Part shown: positions 10,021 to 20,537 of the stretch, one piece after another
Layout: every line of letters begins with the position of its first letter
How positions within the stretch are numbered: the stretch's first letter is position 1
Assembly: GCF_001189955.1 (NCBI RefSeq)
Contig: NZ_LFLT01000007.1
Location: 1-64,000 of the forward strand
Reading direction: 5' to 3'
Origin: Herbaspirillum chlorophenolicum
GTDB taxonomy: Bacteria; Pseudomonadota; Gammaproteobacteria; Burkholderiales; Burkholderiaceae_D
DNA length: 64,000 nt
The notes under the pieces: model-generated
What the model was told of the DNA's origin: nothing
The model's input: the letters and a program-made list of their open reading frames with translations, nothing else
The model's database searches: none
Position numbers and translations under genes: made by a program

Positions 10021-10653
10021 ATGAAACCCGAGTATTCCAACCATCTGCGCGGCCTCTACATCGTCACCCCCGACTGGGACGATACCGCGCAACTGCTGGC
10101 CGCCACCGAGCTGGCGCTGCAGAACGGTACGGCGCTGGTGCAGTACCGCCACAAGACGGCCGCCCCGCAGCGCCGGCGCGAGCAGGCCGAGGCGCTCCTG
10201 GGGCTATGCCGGCAATACAAGGCGCCGCTGATCATCAACGATCACGTCGACTTGTGCCTGGAGATCGATGCCGACGGCATCCACGTCGGCGGCACCGACT
10301 CATCCATCGCCGAGGTGCGCAAAGCAGTAGGGCCGGACAAGATCGTCGGCGCTTCCTGCTACGGCACGCTGGAACTGGCGCATGCGGCATACCGCGACGG
10401 CGCCAGCTATGTGGCCTTCGGCGGCTTCTATCCTTCGCGGGTGAAGAAATATGACTTTCGTACCGCGCCCGACATCATTGCCCAGTCCAAGCGCGAGATC
10501 CCGTTGCCGGTGGTGGTGATCGGTGGCATCACGCTGGAGAATGCGCCGCCGCTGGTGGCGCAGGGGGCGGATATGGTGGCGGTGATCAGCAGTGTCTACC
10601 TGGTGCCGCAGGGCGAGCGCAAGACGCGCCAGCTGGCCGACTTGTATCGCTAA
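10021..10653 (+). CDS. thiE: Thiamine-phosphate synthase ThiE
   Basis: Joins HMP diphosphate to thiazole phosphate to make thiamine phosphate. 210 aa TIM-barrel protein; the diphosphate-binding features QYRHKTA, LIINDHVDL (catalytic Asp region) and GADMVAVISSVY are visible, and ASCYGTLELAHAAYRDGASYVAFGG corresponds to the conserved SxH-type loop with Tyr in place of His. GGCAGGAGCACGAC upstream supports ATG 10021. Last gene of the thi operon, followed by a strong terminator. Confidence 0.95.
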   Translation: MKPEYSNHLRGLYIVTPDWDDTAQLLAATELALQNGTALVQYRHKTAAPQRRREQAEALLGLCRQYKAPLIINDHVDLCLEIDADGIHVGGTDSSIAEVRKAVGPDKIVGASCYGTLELAHAAYRDGASYVAFGGFYPSRVKKYDFRTAPDIIAQSKREIPLPVVVIGGITLENAPPLVAQGADMVAVISSVYLVPQGERKTRQLADLYR

Positions 10654-10676
10654 GTTTGCGCAGAAATGACAGGCAG

Positions 10677-10713
10677 AAAAAAATGCCGCCCGGCGAACCG
10701 GGCGGCATTTTTT
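10677..10713. terminator. Bidirectional terminator between thiE and dps
   Basis: Stem TGCCGCCCGG / CCGGGCGGCA with a CGAA tetraloop is flanked by a run of A on the left and six T on the right, so it can end transcription from thiE (+) and from dps (-). Confidence 0.93.
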
Positions 10714-10729
10714 CATGGTGCAGCAGTGA

Positions 10730-11224
10730 TCAGCCTTCCAGCAGGCTGCGCAGCATCCATGCGTTCTTTTCGTGCAGTTGCATGCGCTGGGTCAGCAGGT
10801 CGGCGGTCGGTTCGTCGGCGGCGGCATCGACGGCCGGGAAGATCGAACGCGCAGTGCGGGTCACGGCTTCCTGGCCGGCTACCAGTTGGGCGATCATCTC
10901 TTGCGCGGACGGCACGCCCTCGGCTTCAGGGATGGACGACAGCTTGGCGAAATCCTTGTACGAACCCGGGGCCGGATAGCCCAGTGCGCGAATGCGTTCG
11001 GCAATCAGGTCGACCGCGGCAGCCAGTTCGGTGTACTGGCCTTCGAACATCAGGTGCAGGGTGTTGAACATCGGGCCGGTAACGTTCCAGTGGAAGTTGT
11101 GGGTCTTCAGGTAGAGCGTGTAGCTGTCGGCCAGCAGCTTCGACAGGCCGTCGGCGATCTTCTTGCGGTCTTTATCGCTGATGCCGATGTTGATCGATGT
11201 TGCAGCAACATTCTTCTTTGCCAT
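10730..11224 (-). CDS. dps: Dps family DNA-binding ferritin-like protein
   Basis: Twelve-subunit mini-ferritin that oxidises and stores iron and protects DNA during stress or stationary phase. 164 aa. The inter-subunit ferroxidase residues are all in place by alignment to E. coli Dps: H45 (HWNV), H57, E61, D72 and E76 (IAER). The short N-terminal tail has several lysines (MAKKNV, DKDRKK), which may bind DNA. GAAGGAGCG precedes ATG 11224. Monocistronic, with a shared terminator at its 3' end. OxyR or sigma-S control is usual in the family but I see no clear site. Confidence 0.96.
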   Translation of the reverse strand: MAKKNVAATSINIGISDKDRKKIADGLSKLLADSYTLYLKTHNFHWNVTGPMFNTLHLMFEGQYTELAAAVDLIAERIRALGYPAPGSYKDFAKLSSIPEAEGVPSAQEMIAQLVAGQEAVTRTARSIFPAVDAAADEPTADLLTQRMQLHEKNAWMLRSLLEG

Positions 11225-11385
11225 TTTTCGCTCCTTCAGGTGTTTGGTTTTTCGTCAGCAGGTGAAAACAACATGGCGATTTTATTGCAAATCACGCACG
11301 CGGACAGTTTTCGATGCGATTGTATTGATAGAAGAGATGGGGCAAGTGTTCCGTATTTCAATAAAAATAGTGGATGAAAATGACA

Positions 11386-11425
11386 ATGGGGCCGATAGCA
11401 AGCTTGCTATCGGCCCCATCGTTTT
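11386..11425. terminator. 34-base perfect palindrome, probable terminator
   Basis: Positions 11386-11419 are a perfect palindrome with 17-base arms (left arm ATGGGGCCGATAGCAAG), followed on the plus strand by CGTTTT and on the minus strand by TGTCATTTT. It lies 52 bases beyond the stop of the MFS gene (minus strand) and in the 246-base gap before dps. Terminator for the MFS gene is the simplest reading; the loop-free perfect symmetry is unusual. Confidence 0.75.
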
Positions 11426-11470
11426 GCCCGCCTGTATCCGTGCGGCTTGTGCTGGATCAGGCTTGGACCG

Positions 11471-12688
11471 TTATCCGTTGCGCTGCTGCGCGCTGCGGTA
11501 GAGCGACAGCGACAAGGCCACCGCACCGATGGCGGCAATGGCGGCGAACAGGAACACTTGCGGATAGCCGAGCTGGCCCACGATCAGGCCGGCCAGCGGC
11601 CCGGTGAAGCCCAGCGCCAGGTCGAGGAACACCGAGTAGGCCGCCAGCGCCGCGCCGCGGTTGGCGGCCGGCACCAGGTTGACCGCTTCCACGCCCAGCG
11701 AAGGGAACACCAGCGCGAAGCCGAAGCCGGTCAGCGCCGCGCCCAGCATCGCCACTTCCGGCGCGCTGGCGACCCACAGCAGCAACAGGCCGACCGCTTC
11801 GGTGAGGAAGCAGACGATGGCCACACGGTAGCCGCCGAAACGGTTGATGGCATTGGCGAACAGCAGGCGCGCGCCGACGAAGGCCGTGGAGAAGGCGGTC
11901 AGTGCGAAGGCCGCGTTGCCCCATTGGTGGTCGGCGTAGTACAGCGTGATGAAGGTGGCGATGGAACCGAAGCCGATGGTGCCGAACGCCAGGCCGAGGC
12001 CGTAGGCAAACACGCGGCGCAGCACCAGCTTGAACGACAGTTTTTCGCCGAGTACCACCGGCACGTTCGGGCCGCCGCGCGCCAGCACGTAGCCGGTCAC
12101 GGTCAGCGCCGCGCCCACCAGGCCGATGACGGCGAATCCCAGCGAGCGGTCCAGCACCACGCCCAGCGGCGCGCCGATGGCCAGCGCAGCGTAGGTGGCG
12201 ATGCCGTTCCAGGAAATCATCTTGGCAGTATTGTCGGCGCCGACGCGGCCGATGCCCCACATGATAGCGCCGGTGCCGACCAGGCTCTCGCCCAGGCCCA
12301 GCAAGGCGCGACTGGCGAACAACAGCATCAGGCTGAGGAAGGGCAGCGATTGCGCCAGCGCCGCCAGGAACAGCAGGCCGCCGCTGGCGGTACACAGCAG
12401 CATGCCGCGCATCACGGTCTGCTTGGCGCCGACGGTGTCGATCATGCGGCCGGCGTTGGCGCGGCTGATGAAGGTGGCGAAATACTGGACGCTGATGCCC
12501 AGCCCGGCGATCACCGAGCTGTAGCCGAGGTCGAGGTGGATGTAGCCCGGCAGCACCGCCATCGGGATGCCGATGGCCAGATATACCAGGAACGTGAAGA
12601 AGGCGGTGGAAAGGATCTGCGTGGTGACCTTGGCCGGCGTCAGCGGACGCGCCGGCACAGGACTGGGACTACATGAATCGTCGGACAT
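11471..12688 (-). CDS. MFS transporter, YhhS/YfcJ type
   Basis: 405-aa major facilitator superfamily permease with about 12 hydrophobic segments. The N-terminal part ([31 protein letters not shown]) closely resembles the YhhS/YfcJ subgroup, proton-driven exporters of ill-defined substrates. ATG 12688 (MSDDSCSPS) is chosen over a GTG at 12724 because the extra residues are not conserved-looking. It stands alone between dps and the chorismate mutase gene, and a palindromic terminator follows. Substrate unknown. Confidence 0.88.
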   Translation of the reverse strand: MSDDSCSPSPVPARPLTPAKVTTQILSTAFFTFLVYLAIGIPMAVLPGYIHLDLGYSSVIAGLGISVQYFATFISRANAGRMIDTVGAKQTVMRGMLLCTASGGLLFLAALAQSLPFLSLMLLFASRALLGLGESLVGTGAIMWGIGRVGADNTAKMISWNGIATYAALAIGAPLGVVLDRSLGFAVIGLVGAALTVTGYVLARGGPNVPVVLGEKLSFKLVLRRVFAYGLGLAFGTIGFGSIATFITLYYADHQWGNAAFALTAFSTAFVGARLLFANAINRFGGYRVAIVCFLTEAVGLLLLWVASAPEVAMLGAALTGFGFALVFPSLGVEAVNLVPAANRGAALAAYSVFLDLALGFTGPLAGLIVGQLGYPQVFLFAAIAAIGAVALSLSLYRSAQQRNG

Positions 12689-12858
12689 GATGGGGGGAGT
12701 TCGGAATGTGGACGCTGCAGGCACGGATGTGCGCGTGAACAGCTGTCCCGAATTTTACTCCTCCGGGAAAAATGCTGCAGGACAGCAAAGACTTTTCGGA
12801 TTTTTAGTCGCTTTTGCGCGACGATGGCAATCTGGCAAGGTGTGATGCAGGCGATTGA

Positions 12859-13419
12859 TTACCTGCAGCGCAGCGCCTGCGTTGCCTTTTCCTGCACCGG
12901 CGGCGCATAGTCGGCACCCAGGATTTCCGGCGCCAGCTCATCCAGGGCGCCCGCCACATCAGGCTCGCACCAGCGGCCGTTCAGGCGCGCCAGCACCGCC
13001 AGCAGCTCCGGCGTCAGCCGGTCCAGCACCGGCCTTACCTCATGTGCGAGATCGGGCGGATTGGCGAAGGGCGGGCGATGCTCCAGTTTCCATTGCCGAT
13101 GCAGGTCGCGCTGCACGATCTTGCCTGCGTCGAACTGGTCCTGGAAGAAACTGCGTGCCCATTGCGCGTCTATCCCGAGTTTTTGCGCCTGTGCGCCGAC
13201 ATTGTCGAGAATTGCCTGCTCGCGCGCCGGATCGTCGATCGGTGCGTGCGAATTCCACTTGCTGCGCGCCACCGGGGCGGCGACATCGAGGCGGGTCTTT
13301 TGCAGCGACAGCAGTTGGCTGACGTCGGTACGGGTCGAGAACGCCGGTGCAGTGGGGACGGAGCTGCAGGCCACCAGCAAGGTTGCCGCCAGGGCGGAAA
13401 TCAGTCGCAAACGAAGCAT
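12859..13419 (-). CDS. Exported chorismate mutase (AroQ gamma), predicted lipoprotein
   Basis: 186 aa. The body matches secreted *AroQ chorismate mutases: LQKTRLDVAAPVARSKW (R43, K54), IDDPAREQAIL (R66, E67), and the helix FFQDQFDAGKIVQRDLHRQW. These helices build the prephenate-forming active site. The N-terminus is a signal sequence ending LLVACSS, a good lipobox with Cys18, so it is probably anchored to a membrane rather than free in the periplasm. Monofunctional, since no prephenate dehydratase or dehydrogenase domain follows. Starts at ATG 13419 and is divergent from uvrD. Confidence 0.85.
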   Translation of the reverse strand: MLRLRLISALAATLLVACSSVPTAPAFSTRTDVSQLLSLQKTRLDVAAPVARSKWNSHAPIDDPAREQAILDNVGAQAQKLGIDAQWARSFFQDQFDAGKIVQRDLHRQWKLEHRPPFANPPDLAHEVRPVLDRLTPELLAVLARLNGRWCEPDVAGALDELAPEILGADYAPPVQEKATQALRCR

Positions 13420-13536
13420 GGGACGCTATGGAGAACTGGTTAAGAAAGGTTCGCAGGCGCGGCCGGCGGACGAGCACGGAAGTATAGCGCGGCGTCCGCC
13501 AGCCAGCTTTGCGCCGCGCCGGGGAGCGCGCCGCCT

Positions 13537-13542
13537 TATAAT
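13537..13542 (+). promoter_or_regulatory. -10 box of uvrD, placed for a leaderless mRNA
   Basis: A perfect TATAAT ends six bases before the uvrD ATG, so a transcript starting at the usual distance would begin at or next to the start codon. There is no SD sequence. No good -35 hexamer is visible. Confidence 0.5.
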
Positions 13543-13548
13543 CTCGGG

Positions 13549-15825
<2,277 letters not shown>

Positions 15826-15853
15826 GCTGGTCGACGGTTGGGCGGCGTGCCGC

Positions 15854-16759
15854 TCAGCCGCGCCCGATCATCGCCTGCACCTCATCCCAGGTCGCCGCAT
15901 AAGCCCCGGCCTTGGATGCTGCAATAGCCGCCCCAGCCGCTGCACACTGCAAGTGGGTCTGCGCCGGCGCATCCGGCTGGCGCAGCTGGCTGGCGATCCA
16001 GCCGCCCATGGAGGCATCGCCGCAGCCCACGGTGTCGATTACTTCCACTTTGTAAGCGGGCTGTTCGATCGCCTGTTCTCCCTTGATCCATCGCATCCCC
16101 TGCGCGCCCAGCGTGAGCAGGATCTCGGCCTTCGGCGCCATGCCTTGCAGCGTGGCCAGCGCGTTGCCGTCGCCGGGGAATAGCCTTTCCAGATCCTCGT
16201 CCGAGACCTTGACGTAATCCGACAGCGCCAGCAATTCGCGCAACAGGATGCGGTAGGACGGGTTATCCATCAGCTTGCGCCAGTTGGGATCGAAGGCGAT
16301 CTTCTTGTTGCGCATGGCGCCGGCCTTGGCCACTTGCAGCAGGCGCGAAGCCAGCGGTTCGCGGGTGAGGCTGATACAGCCGAAGTGCAGCACGCGCGCC
16401 TGGTCCATCCACCCGGCCGGCAGGCGCTCGGGGTCGAAGTGCAGGTCGGCGCTGTCGTCGCCGATGAAGAAATAATCGGGCGGGGTAGTGGAGGTGACCA
16501 TCGCCAGCAGCGGCGCCTTGGCGTACTGCTGGGTGAAGCGCATGTCGAGCCCGGCTTCGCGCGTGAGCGCGTGCAGCTCCTGGCCGAACACATCGGCGCT
16601 GACGCTGCCGGCATAGCCGGTCGGCACACCCAGGCGCGAAGCCGCACGCGCCACATTCCAGCAGGCGCCGCCGGGCATGGCGCGCCATTGGCCATCGCTT
16701 TGGCGGATGAAGTCGGTCAGGGCTTCGCCGAATACGACGAATTCTGCGGGCTGGGTCAT
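15854..16759 (-). CDS. Fructokinase-like PfkB carbohydrate kinase
   Basis: 301-aa ribokinase-family sugar kinase. The N-terminal signature appears as GGACWNVARAASRLG and the C-terminal one as DTVGCGDASMGG (242-253), with D248 the catalytic base; the common consensus is DTTGAGD, so Val and Cys replace Thr and Ala. It lies 24 bases downstream of the SorC-type regulator on the same strand, opposite to a polyol transporter operon. In pseudomonad mannitol loci a fructokinase (MtlZ) accompanies the polyol dehydrogenase, since oxidation of mannitol or sorbitol gives fructose. That is the likely role here. Confidence 0.88.
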   Translation of the reverse strand: MTQPAEFVVFGEALTDFIRQSDGQWRAMPGGACWNVARAASRLGVPTGYAGSVSADVFGQELHALTREAGLDMRFTQQYAKAPLLAMVTSTTPPDYFFIGDDSADLHFDPERLPAGWMDQARVLHFGCISLTREPLASRLLQVAKAGAMRNKKIAFDPNWRKLMDNPSYRILLRELLALSDYVKVSDEDLERLFPGDGNALATLQGMAPKAEILLTLGAQGMRWIKGEQAIEQPAYKVEVIDTVGCGDASMGGWIASQLRQPDAPAQTHLQCAAAGAAIAASKAGAYAATWDEVQAMIGRG

Positions 16760-16783
16760 GCGGGGTCTCCGGAATGTAAGTTC

Positions 16784-17749
16784 TTAGTCATCCTGCAAGG
16801 CATGGCGCGCGCACACCTCATCGGTCACCAGTCCGGTCAGCCGTCCGCCGCGCAGCGCAGCCCGTACCGCCTCGGCCTTCTTGCTGCCGCCGGCGAAGGC
16901 GATCACCGGATGCGCCGGGCGGGCCGCCAGCGGCGGCGTGGTGATGCGCGAGGCCAGCGTCGTGGCCAGCATGCGGCCTTCGATGTCGAAGGCGTGGCAG
17001 ATCATTTCGCCTACCGCGCCTTGCTTTTGCAATTGCGCCACTTCAGCGTCGTCGATAAAGCCGTCTTCATGCATCGCACCCTGCAGGGCGATGGTGCCGA
17101 TGCCGAGGAAGGTGACATCGGCACGTTCGGCCAGACCGGCGACGATCTTGTAGGCGCGGTGATTGCACCATTGCTTGCGGTCGTTTTCGCTTTCCGCGAC
17201 GCGCGGCGCGGGCAGAAGATAAAAGCGTGCCTGCAGCTTTTCCGCGGCCTGCAGCGCCACGTCATAGCGGTTGGCCGAACCGTCCGAGGCGAAAGCGCCG
17301 ATCATGGACACGATCTGGTGCTGCGGGCGGTCGATTTCGGTGATCTTTTCGATAGCGGCCTTGAGCGTGCGGCCGGAGCCGACGTTGACCACCAGCGGCG
17401 TTGCCGAGCTGAGGTATTGGTCCATCAGCTCGGCCCCGGCCACGGCCAGCATCTGCTGTATTTCCTGCGATTCGTTGGGATTGTCGCTGCCGCCCGCGCC
17501 CGGCACCACGCGGCATACCTGCAAGCCGTAGCGCTCCTGCAGGCCTTGCGCCAGTTCCAGGCAGGACGAGACCGGATGGGTGATCTGCACCTTCACCAGG
17601 TTGGACGCGCCGGCGTAGGCCACCATGCGCTGCGCCATCTGGCGCGAGATGCCCAGCCGTTCCGCGATTTCATTCTGGGTGTTGCCCGCCACGTAATACA
17701 TCCAGGCGGCGCGTGCCGCCAGGTCAAGTTTGGATGCGCCAGATGACAT
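16784..17749 (-). CDS. SorC-family sugar-responsive transcriptional regulator
   Basis: 321 aa with an N-terminal helix-turn-helix (NTQNEIAERLGISRQMAQRM, about residues 23-42) and a large C-terminal sugar-phosphate-binding domain of the SorC/DeoR-like type (VVNVGSGRTLKAAIE, IGAFASDGS, FLGIGTI, GEMICHAFDIEG). Such proteins bind a phosphorylated sugar and control an adjacent uptake/catabolic operon. ATG 17749 follows GAGGAGAAC. It is divergent from the ABC transporter genes across a 312-base region with candidate operators. Pseudomonad mannitol loci use an AraC-type regulator instead, so this locus has a different control module. Confidence 0.92.
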   Translation of the reverse strand: MSSGASKLDLAARAAWMYYVAGNTQNEIAERLGISRQMAQRMVAYAGASNLVKVQITHPVSSCLELAQGLQERYGLQVCRVVPGAGGSDNPNESQEIQQMLAVAGAELMDQYLSSATPLVVNVGSGRTLKAAIEKITEIDRPQHQIVSMIGAFASDGSANRYDVALQAAEKLQARFYLLPAPRVAESENDRKQWCNHRAYKIVAGLAERADVTFLGIGTIALQGAMHEDGFIDDAEVAQLQKQGAVGEMICHAFDIEGRMLATTLASRITTPPLAARPAHPVIAFAGGSKKAEAVRAALRGGRLTGLVTDEVCARHALQDD

Positions 17750-17881
17750 GTTCTCCTCGTGTGCCGCGGCATGGGCGGCAGCTATGTTGGTAATGCGGTG
17801 ATGGTCTTGGAACAGCTTCTTTGGTGTTGCAGCGCCGCCATTTTACGGCGAGTCTTACCATTCCATTATTCACAAATTTGG

Positions 17882-17908
17882 GCATTTGCTCAATTAAATT
17901 ACAAATGC
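17882..17908. promoter_or_regulatory. Candidate operator in the polyol-locus control region
   Basis: GCATTTG (17882-17888) and CAAATGC (17902-17908) form a perfect 7-base inverted repeat with a 13-base AT-rich spacer. The related sequence ATTTGCTCA occurs at 17884-17892 and again at 17936-17944, 52 bases apart (about five helix turns). The site lies immediately upstream of a TTGACA -35 box, so a bound regulator could control the transporter operon. Binding by the adjacent SorC protein is inference. Confidence 0.5.
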
Positions 17909-17909
17909 T

Positions 17910-17938
17910 TGACAAGCGTTGATGGATGTCTGATTATT
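17910..17938 (+). promoter_or_regulatory. Candidate sigma-70 promoter for the polyol operon
   Basis: A perfect -35 TTGACA (17910-17915) is followed after 17 bases by ATTATT (17933-17938), a weak -10. The -35 lies within the palindrome GCTTGACAAGC (17907-17917). This gives a leader of about 115 bases to the binding-protein gene. Confidence 0.5.
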
Positions 17939-18061
17939 TGCTCATAAAAATATAAAAAGCTCAAAACCAGCCGTTCGGAATACGCACGACAGCCAGGCGC
18001 GAAACCTTGCCCGGCGCCCGGGGGAAGTGAGCCGGCGGCCCATAAAACCATGGAGACAAAC

Positions 18062-19411
18062 ATGCACAGCATTGCCCGCTGTATTACCCGTTCCAGCGTT
18101 CGCCTTAGCGCGACCGCCGCCGTCATTTCCGTACTGTTCCTGTCCACCGCGGCCCAGGCCGCACCGGTCACCCTGAACATTGCGTCGATCAACAACCCTG
18201 ACATGATCGAACTGCAGAAGCTGGCGCCGCAGTTCGAAAAAGCCAATCCCGACATCAAGCTGCGCTGGGTCACGATGGAAGAAAACGTGCTGCGCCAGCG
18301 TCTGACCACCGACATCGCCACCAACAGCGGCCAGTTCGACCTGATGACCATCGGTGCATATGAAGCGCCGATCTGGGCCAAGAAGGGCTGGCTGGCGCCG
18401 ATGACCGGCTTGCCGGCCGACTACGACGAGGCCGACCTGATCAAGCCGGTGCGCGAGGGCCTGACGGTGGACGGCAAGCTGTACGCGCTGCCGTTCTATG
18501 CCGAAAGCTCGATGACCTACTACCGCAAGGACCTGTTCGAGCAGAAGAAGCTGACCATGCCCGAGCGCCCGACCTGGGACGAAGTCGCCAAGCTGGCCGC
18601 ACAGCTGCACGACCCGGCCAAGGGTATCTACGGCATCTGCCTGCGCGGGCGCGCCGGCTGGGGCGAGAACATGGCGATCATCACCACCATGGCCAATGCC
18701 TGGGGCGGACGCTGGTTCGACGAGAAGTGGCAGCCGCAGCTGTCTTCGCCGGAATGGAAAAAATCGGTCGCCTTCTATGTCGACCTGATGCGCAAGTACG
18801 GTCCGCCGGGCGCCAGCTCCAACGGCTTCAACGAAAACCTGGTGCTGTTCTCCAGCGGCAAGTGCGGCATGTGGGTGGACGCCACCGTGGCTGCCGGCAT
18901 GCTGTACCACGGCAAGGATTCCAAGGTGTCCGACAAGACCGCTTTCGCGCCGGCGCCGGTCGCCGCGACCGACAAGGGTTCGCACTGGTTGTGGATCTGG
19001 TCGCTGGCAGTGCCGAAGTCCTCCAAGTCGCAGGATGCCGCCAGGAAGTTCGCCGCCTGGGCCACCTCCAAGGAATACATCAACCTGGTCGCCAAGGACA
19101 GCGGTTGGGCACTGGTGCCGCCGGGTACCCGCACCTCGACCTATGCTTCTGCCGAGTACAAGAAAGTGTCGCCGTTCTCCGACTTCGTGCTCGATGCGAT
19201 CCAGACCGCCGATGCCAATAACCCGACCGTCAAGCCGGTGCCTTATACCGGTGTGCAGTTCGCGACCATCCCCGAGTTCCAGTCGATCGGCACCGTGACC
19301 GGCCAGGCCATCGCCGGTGCGCTGGCCGGCAAGACCACCTCGGATGCCGCGCTGGATGCAGCGCAAGCCCAGGCCGTGCGCATGATGCGCCAGGGCCGCT
19401 ACATCAAGTAA
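18062..19411 (+). CDS. Polyol ABC transporter substrate-binding protein (SmoE/MtlE-like)
   Basis: 449-aa periplasmic binding protein of the family-1 (MalE-like) fold. The signal peptide (about residues 1-37, ending STAAQA) precedes APVTLNIASINNPDM. Conserved elements YYRKDLFEQ, AKGIYGICLRGRAGWGENMA and the ending AQAVRMMRQGRYI resemble sorbitol/mannitol binding proteins. ATG 18062 has GGAGAC six bases upstream; an ATG at 18050 has none. It is first in an operon followed by two permeases and an ATPase, with a hairpin in the gap before the permeases. Confidence 0.92.
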   Translation: MHSIARCITRSSVRLSATAAVISVLFLSTAAQAAPVTLNIASINNPDMIELQKLAPQFEKANPDIKLRWVTMEENVLRQRLTTDIATNSGQFDLMTIGAYEAPIWAKKGWLAPMTGLPADYDEADLIKPVREGLTVDGKLYALPFYAESSMTYYRKDLFEQKKLTMPERPTWDEVAKLAAQLHDPAKGIYGICLRGRAGWGENMAIITTMANAWGGRWFDEKWQPQLSSPEWKKSVAFYVDLMRKYGPPGASSNGFNENLVLFSSGKCGMWVDATVAAGMLYHGKDSKVSDKTAFAPAPVAATDKGSHWLWIWSLAVPKSSKSQDAARKFAAWATSKEYINLVAKDSGWALVPPGTRTSTYASAEYKKVSPFSDFVLDAIQTADANNPTVKPVPYTGVQFATIPEFQSIGTVTGQAIAGALAGKTTSDAALDAAQAQAVRMMRQGRYIK

Positions 19412-19451
19412 TTCAAATAGGCGTCATCAACGCAGTTCCTCGCAACGCGGC

Positions 19452-19479
19452 CCGTTCCTTCTGAACCTTGAAGGAACGG
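19452..19479 (+). other. Intercistronic mRNA hairpin after the binding-protein gene
   Basis: CCGTTCCTTC / GAAGGAACGG form a 10-base stem with an 8-base loop, extended by a CGGCC/GGCCG stem with one bulged base. There is no T-tract. It lies in the 145-base gap between the binding protein and the first permease, where such structures commonly protect the upstream mRNA and let the binding protein be made in excess. Confidence 0.65.
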
Positions 19480-19556
19480 CCGACTGCCCCCCGGCCGACC
19501 TGGCGCGCATGCGCCGCGTCAGACTGCCCTGATTGTCCCGATTCGCCGAGGCCGCC

Positions 19557-20537
19557 ATGTCATCGATCCACCCCATCCATCCTCCTGCCATGCAGAGCCA
19601 ACCGACCTCCGACCCCCGCACGCCGCCGCGCGCCATCAAGGCCGCCGGCCGGGCAAGCGCGCCGCAGCGCTTCAATCCGATCCGCCTGCTGCAAACGCCA
19701 TCGGTGCTGATCCTGCTGGCCTGGATGATCGTGCCGCTGGCCATGACCATCTGGTTCTCGGTCAATCGCTACAACCTGATGGCGCCCGACCAGACCGGCT
19801 TCGTCGGGCTGGAGAACTATCAGTTCCTGCTGGAAGACCCGGCGTTCTGGCCCTCGATCGGCAACACCGCGCTGCTGATCGGTTCGGTGCTGGCCATCAG
19901 CGTGATCGGCGGCACCCTGCTGGCGGTGCTGTTCGACCAGCCTTTCCGCGGCCGCGGCATCGCGCGCCTGCTGGTGATCGGCCCGTTCTTCGTGATGCCC
20001 ACAGTCGCCGCGCTGATCTGGAAGAACATGATCATGCATCCGGTCTACGGCATGCTGGCTTTCGTCATGCGCCACCTCGGGTTGGAGCCGGTCGACTGGC
20101 TGGCCGAATACCCGATGCTGTCGGTGATCATGATCGTCGCCTGGCAGTGGATCCCGTTCGCCTTCCTGATCTTGCTGACCGCGCTGCAGTCGCTCGATAA
20201 CGACCAGAAGGAAGCCGCCCAGCTCGACGGCGCCGGCCCCATCCGCATCTTCTTCTACATCGTGCTGCCGCACCTGAAGCGCGCCATCACGGTGGTGATC
20301 ATGATCGAGACCATCTTCCTGCTTTCGGTATTCGCCGAGATCTTCACTACTACCGCCGGCGGCCCCGGCACCGCCACCACCAACCTGACCTACCTGGTCT
20401 ACTCCATCGGCCTGCAGCAGTTCGACATCGGCATCGCCTCGGCCGGCGGCATCATCGCCGTGGTGCTGGCCAATATCGTGTCTTTCTTCCTGGTGCGCAT
20501 GCTGGCCAGGAACCTCAAAGGAGCGAACGAGAAATGA
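19557..20537 (+). CDS. Polyol ABC transporter permease 1 (SmoF/MtlF-like)
   Basis: 326-aa inner-membrane protein with six hydrophobic segments and the binding-protein-dependent transport (EAA) motif EAAQLDGAGPIRIFFYIVLP near residue 220, which contacts the ATPase. The first 45 residues are a Pro- and Ser-rich cytoplasmic tail. Start at ATG 19557 is the best of several (TTG 19533, ATG 19590); none has a strong SD. The stop overlaps the next gene (ATGA). Confidence 0.9.
   Translation: MSSIHPIHPPAMQSQPTSDPRTPPRAIKAAGRASAPQRFNPIRLLQTPSVLILLAWMIVPLAMTIWFSVNRYNLMAPDQTGFVGLENYQFLLEDPAFWPSIGNTALLIGSVLAISVIGGTLLAVLFDQPFRGRGIARLLVIGPFFVMPTVAALIWKNMIMHPVYGMLAFVMRHLGLEPVDWLAEYPMLSVIMIVAWQWIPFAFLILLTALQSLDNDQKEAAQLDGAGPIRIFFYIVLPHLKRAITVVIMIETIFLLSVFAEIFTTTAGGPGTATTNLTYLVYSIGLQQFDIGIASAGGIIAVVLANIVSFFLVRMLARNLKGANEK

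Noticed and set aside
11447-12676. 409-codon plus-strand frame opposite the MFS gene
   Set aside because: Gln/Arg/His-rich composition typical of an antisense frame; no motifs.
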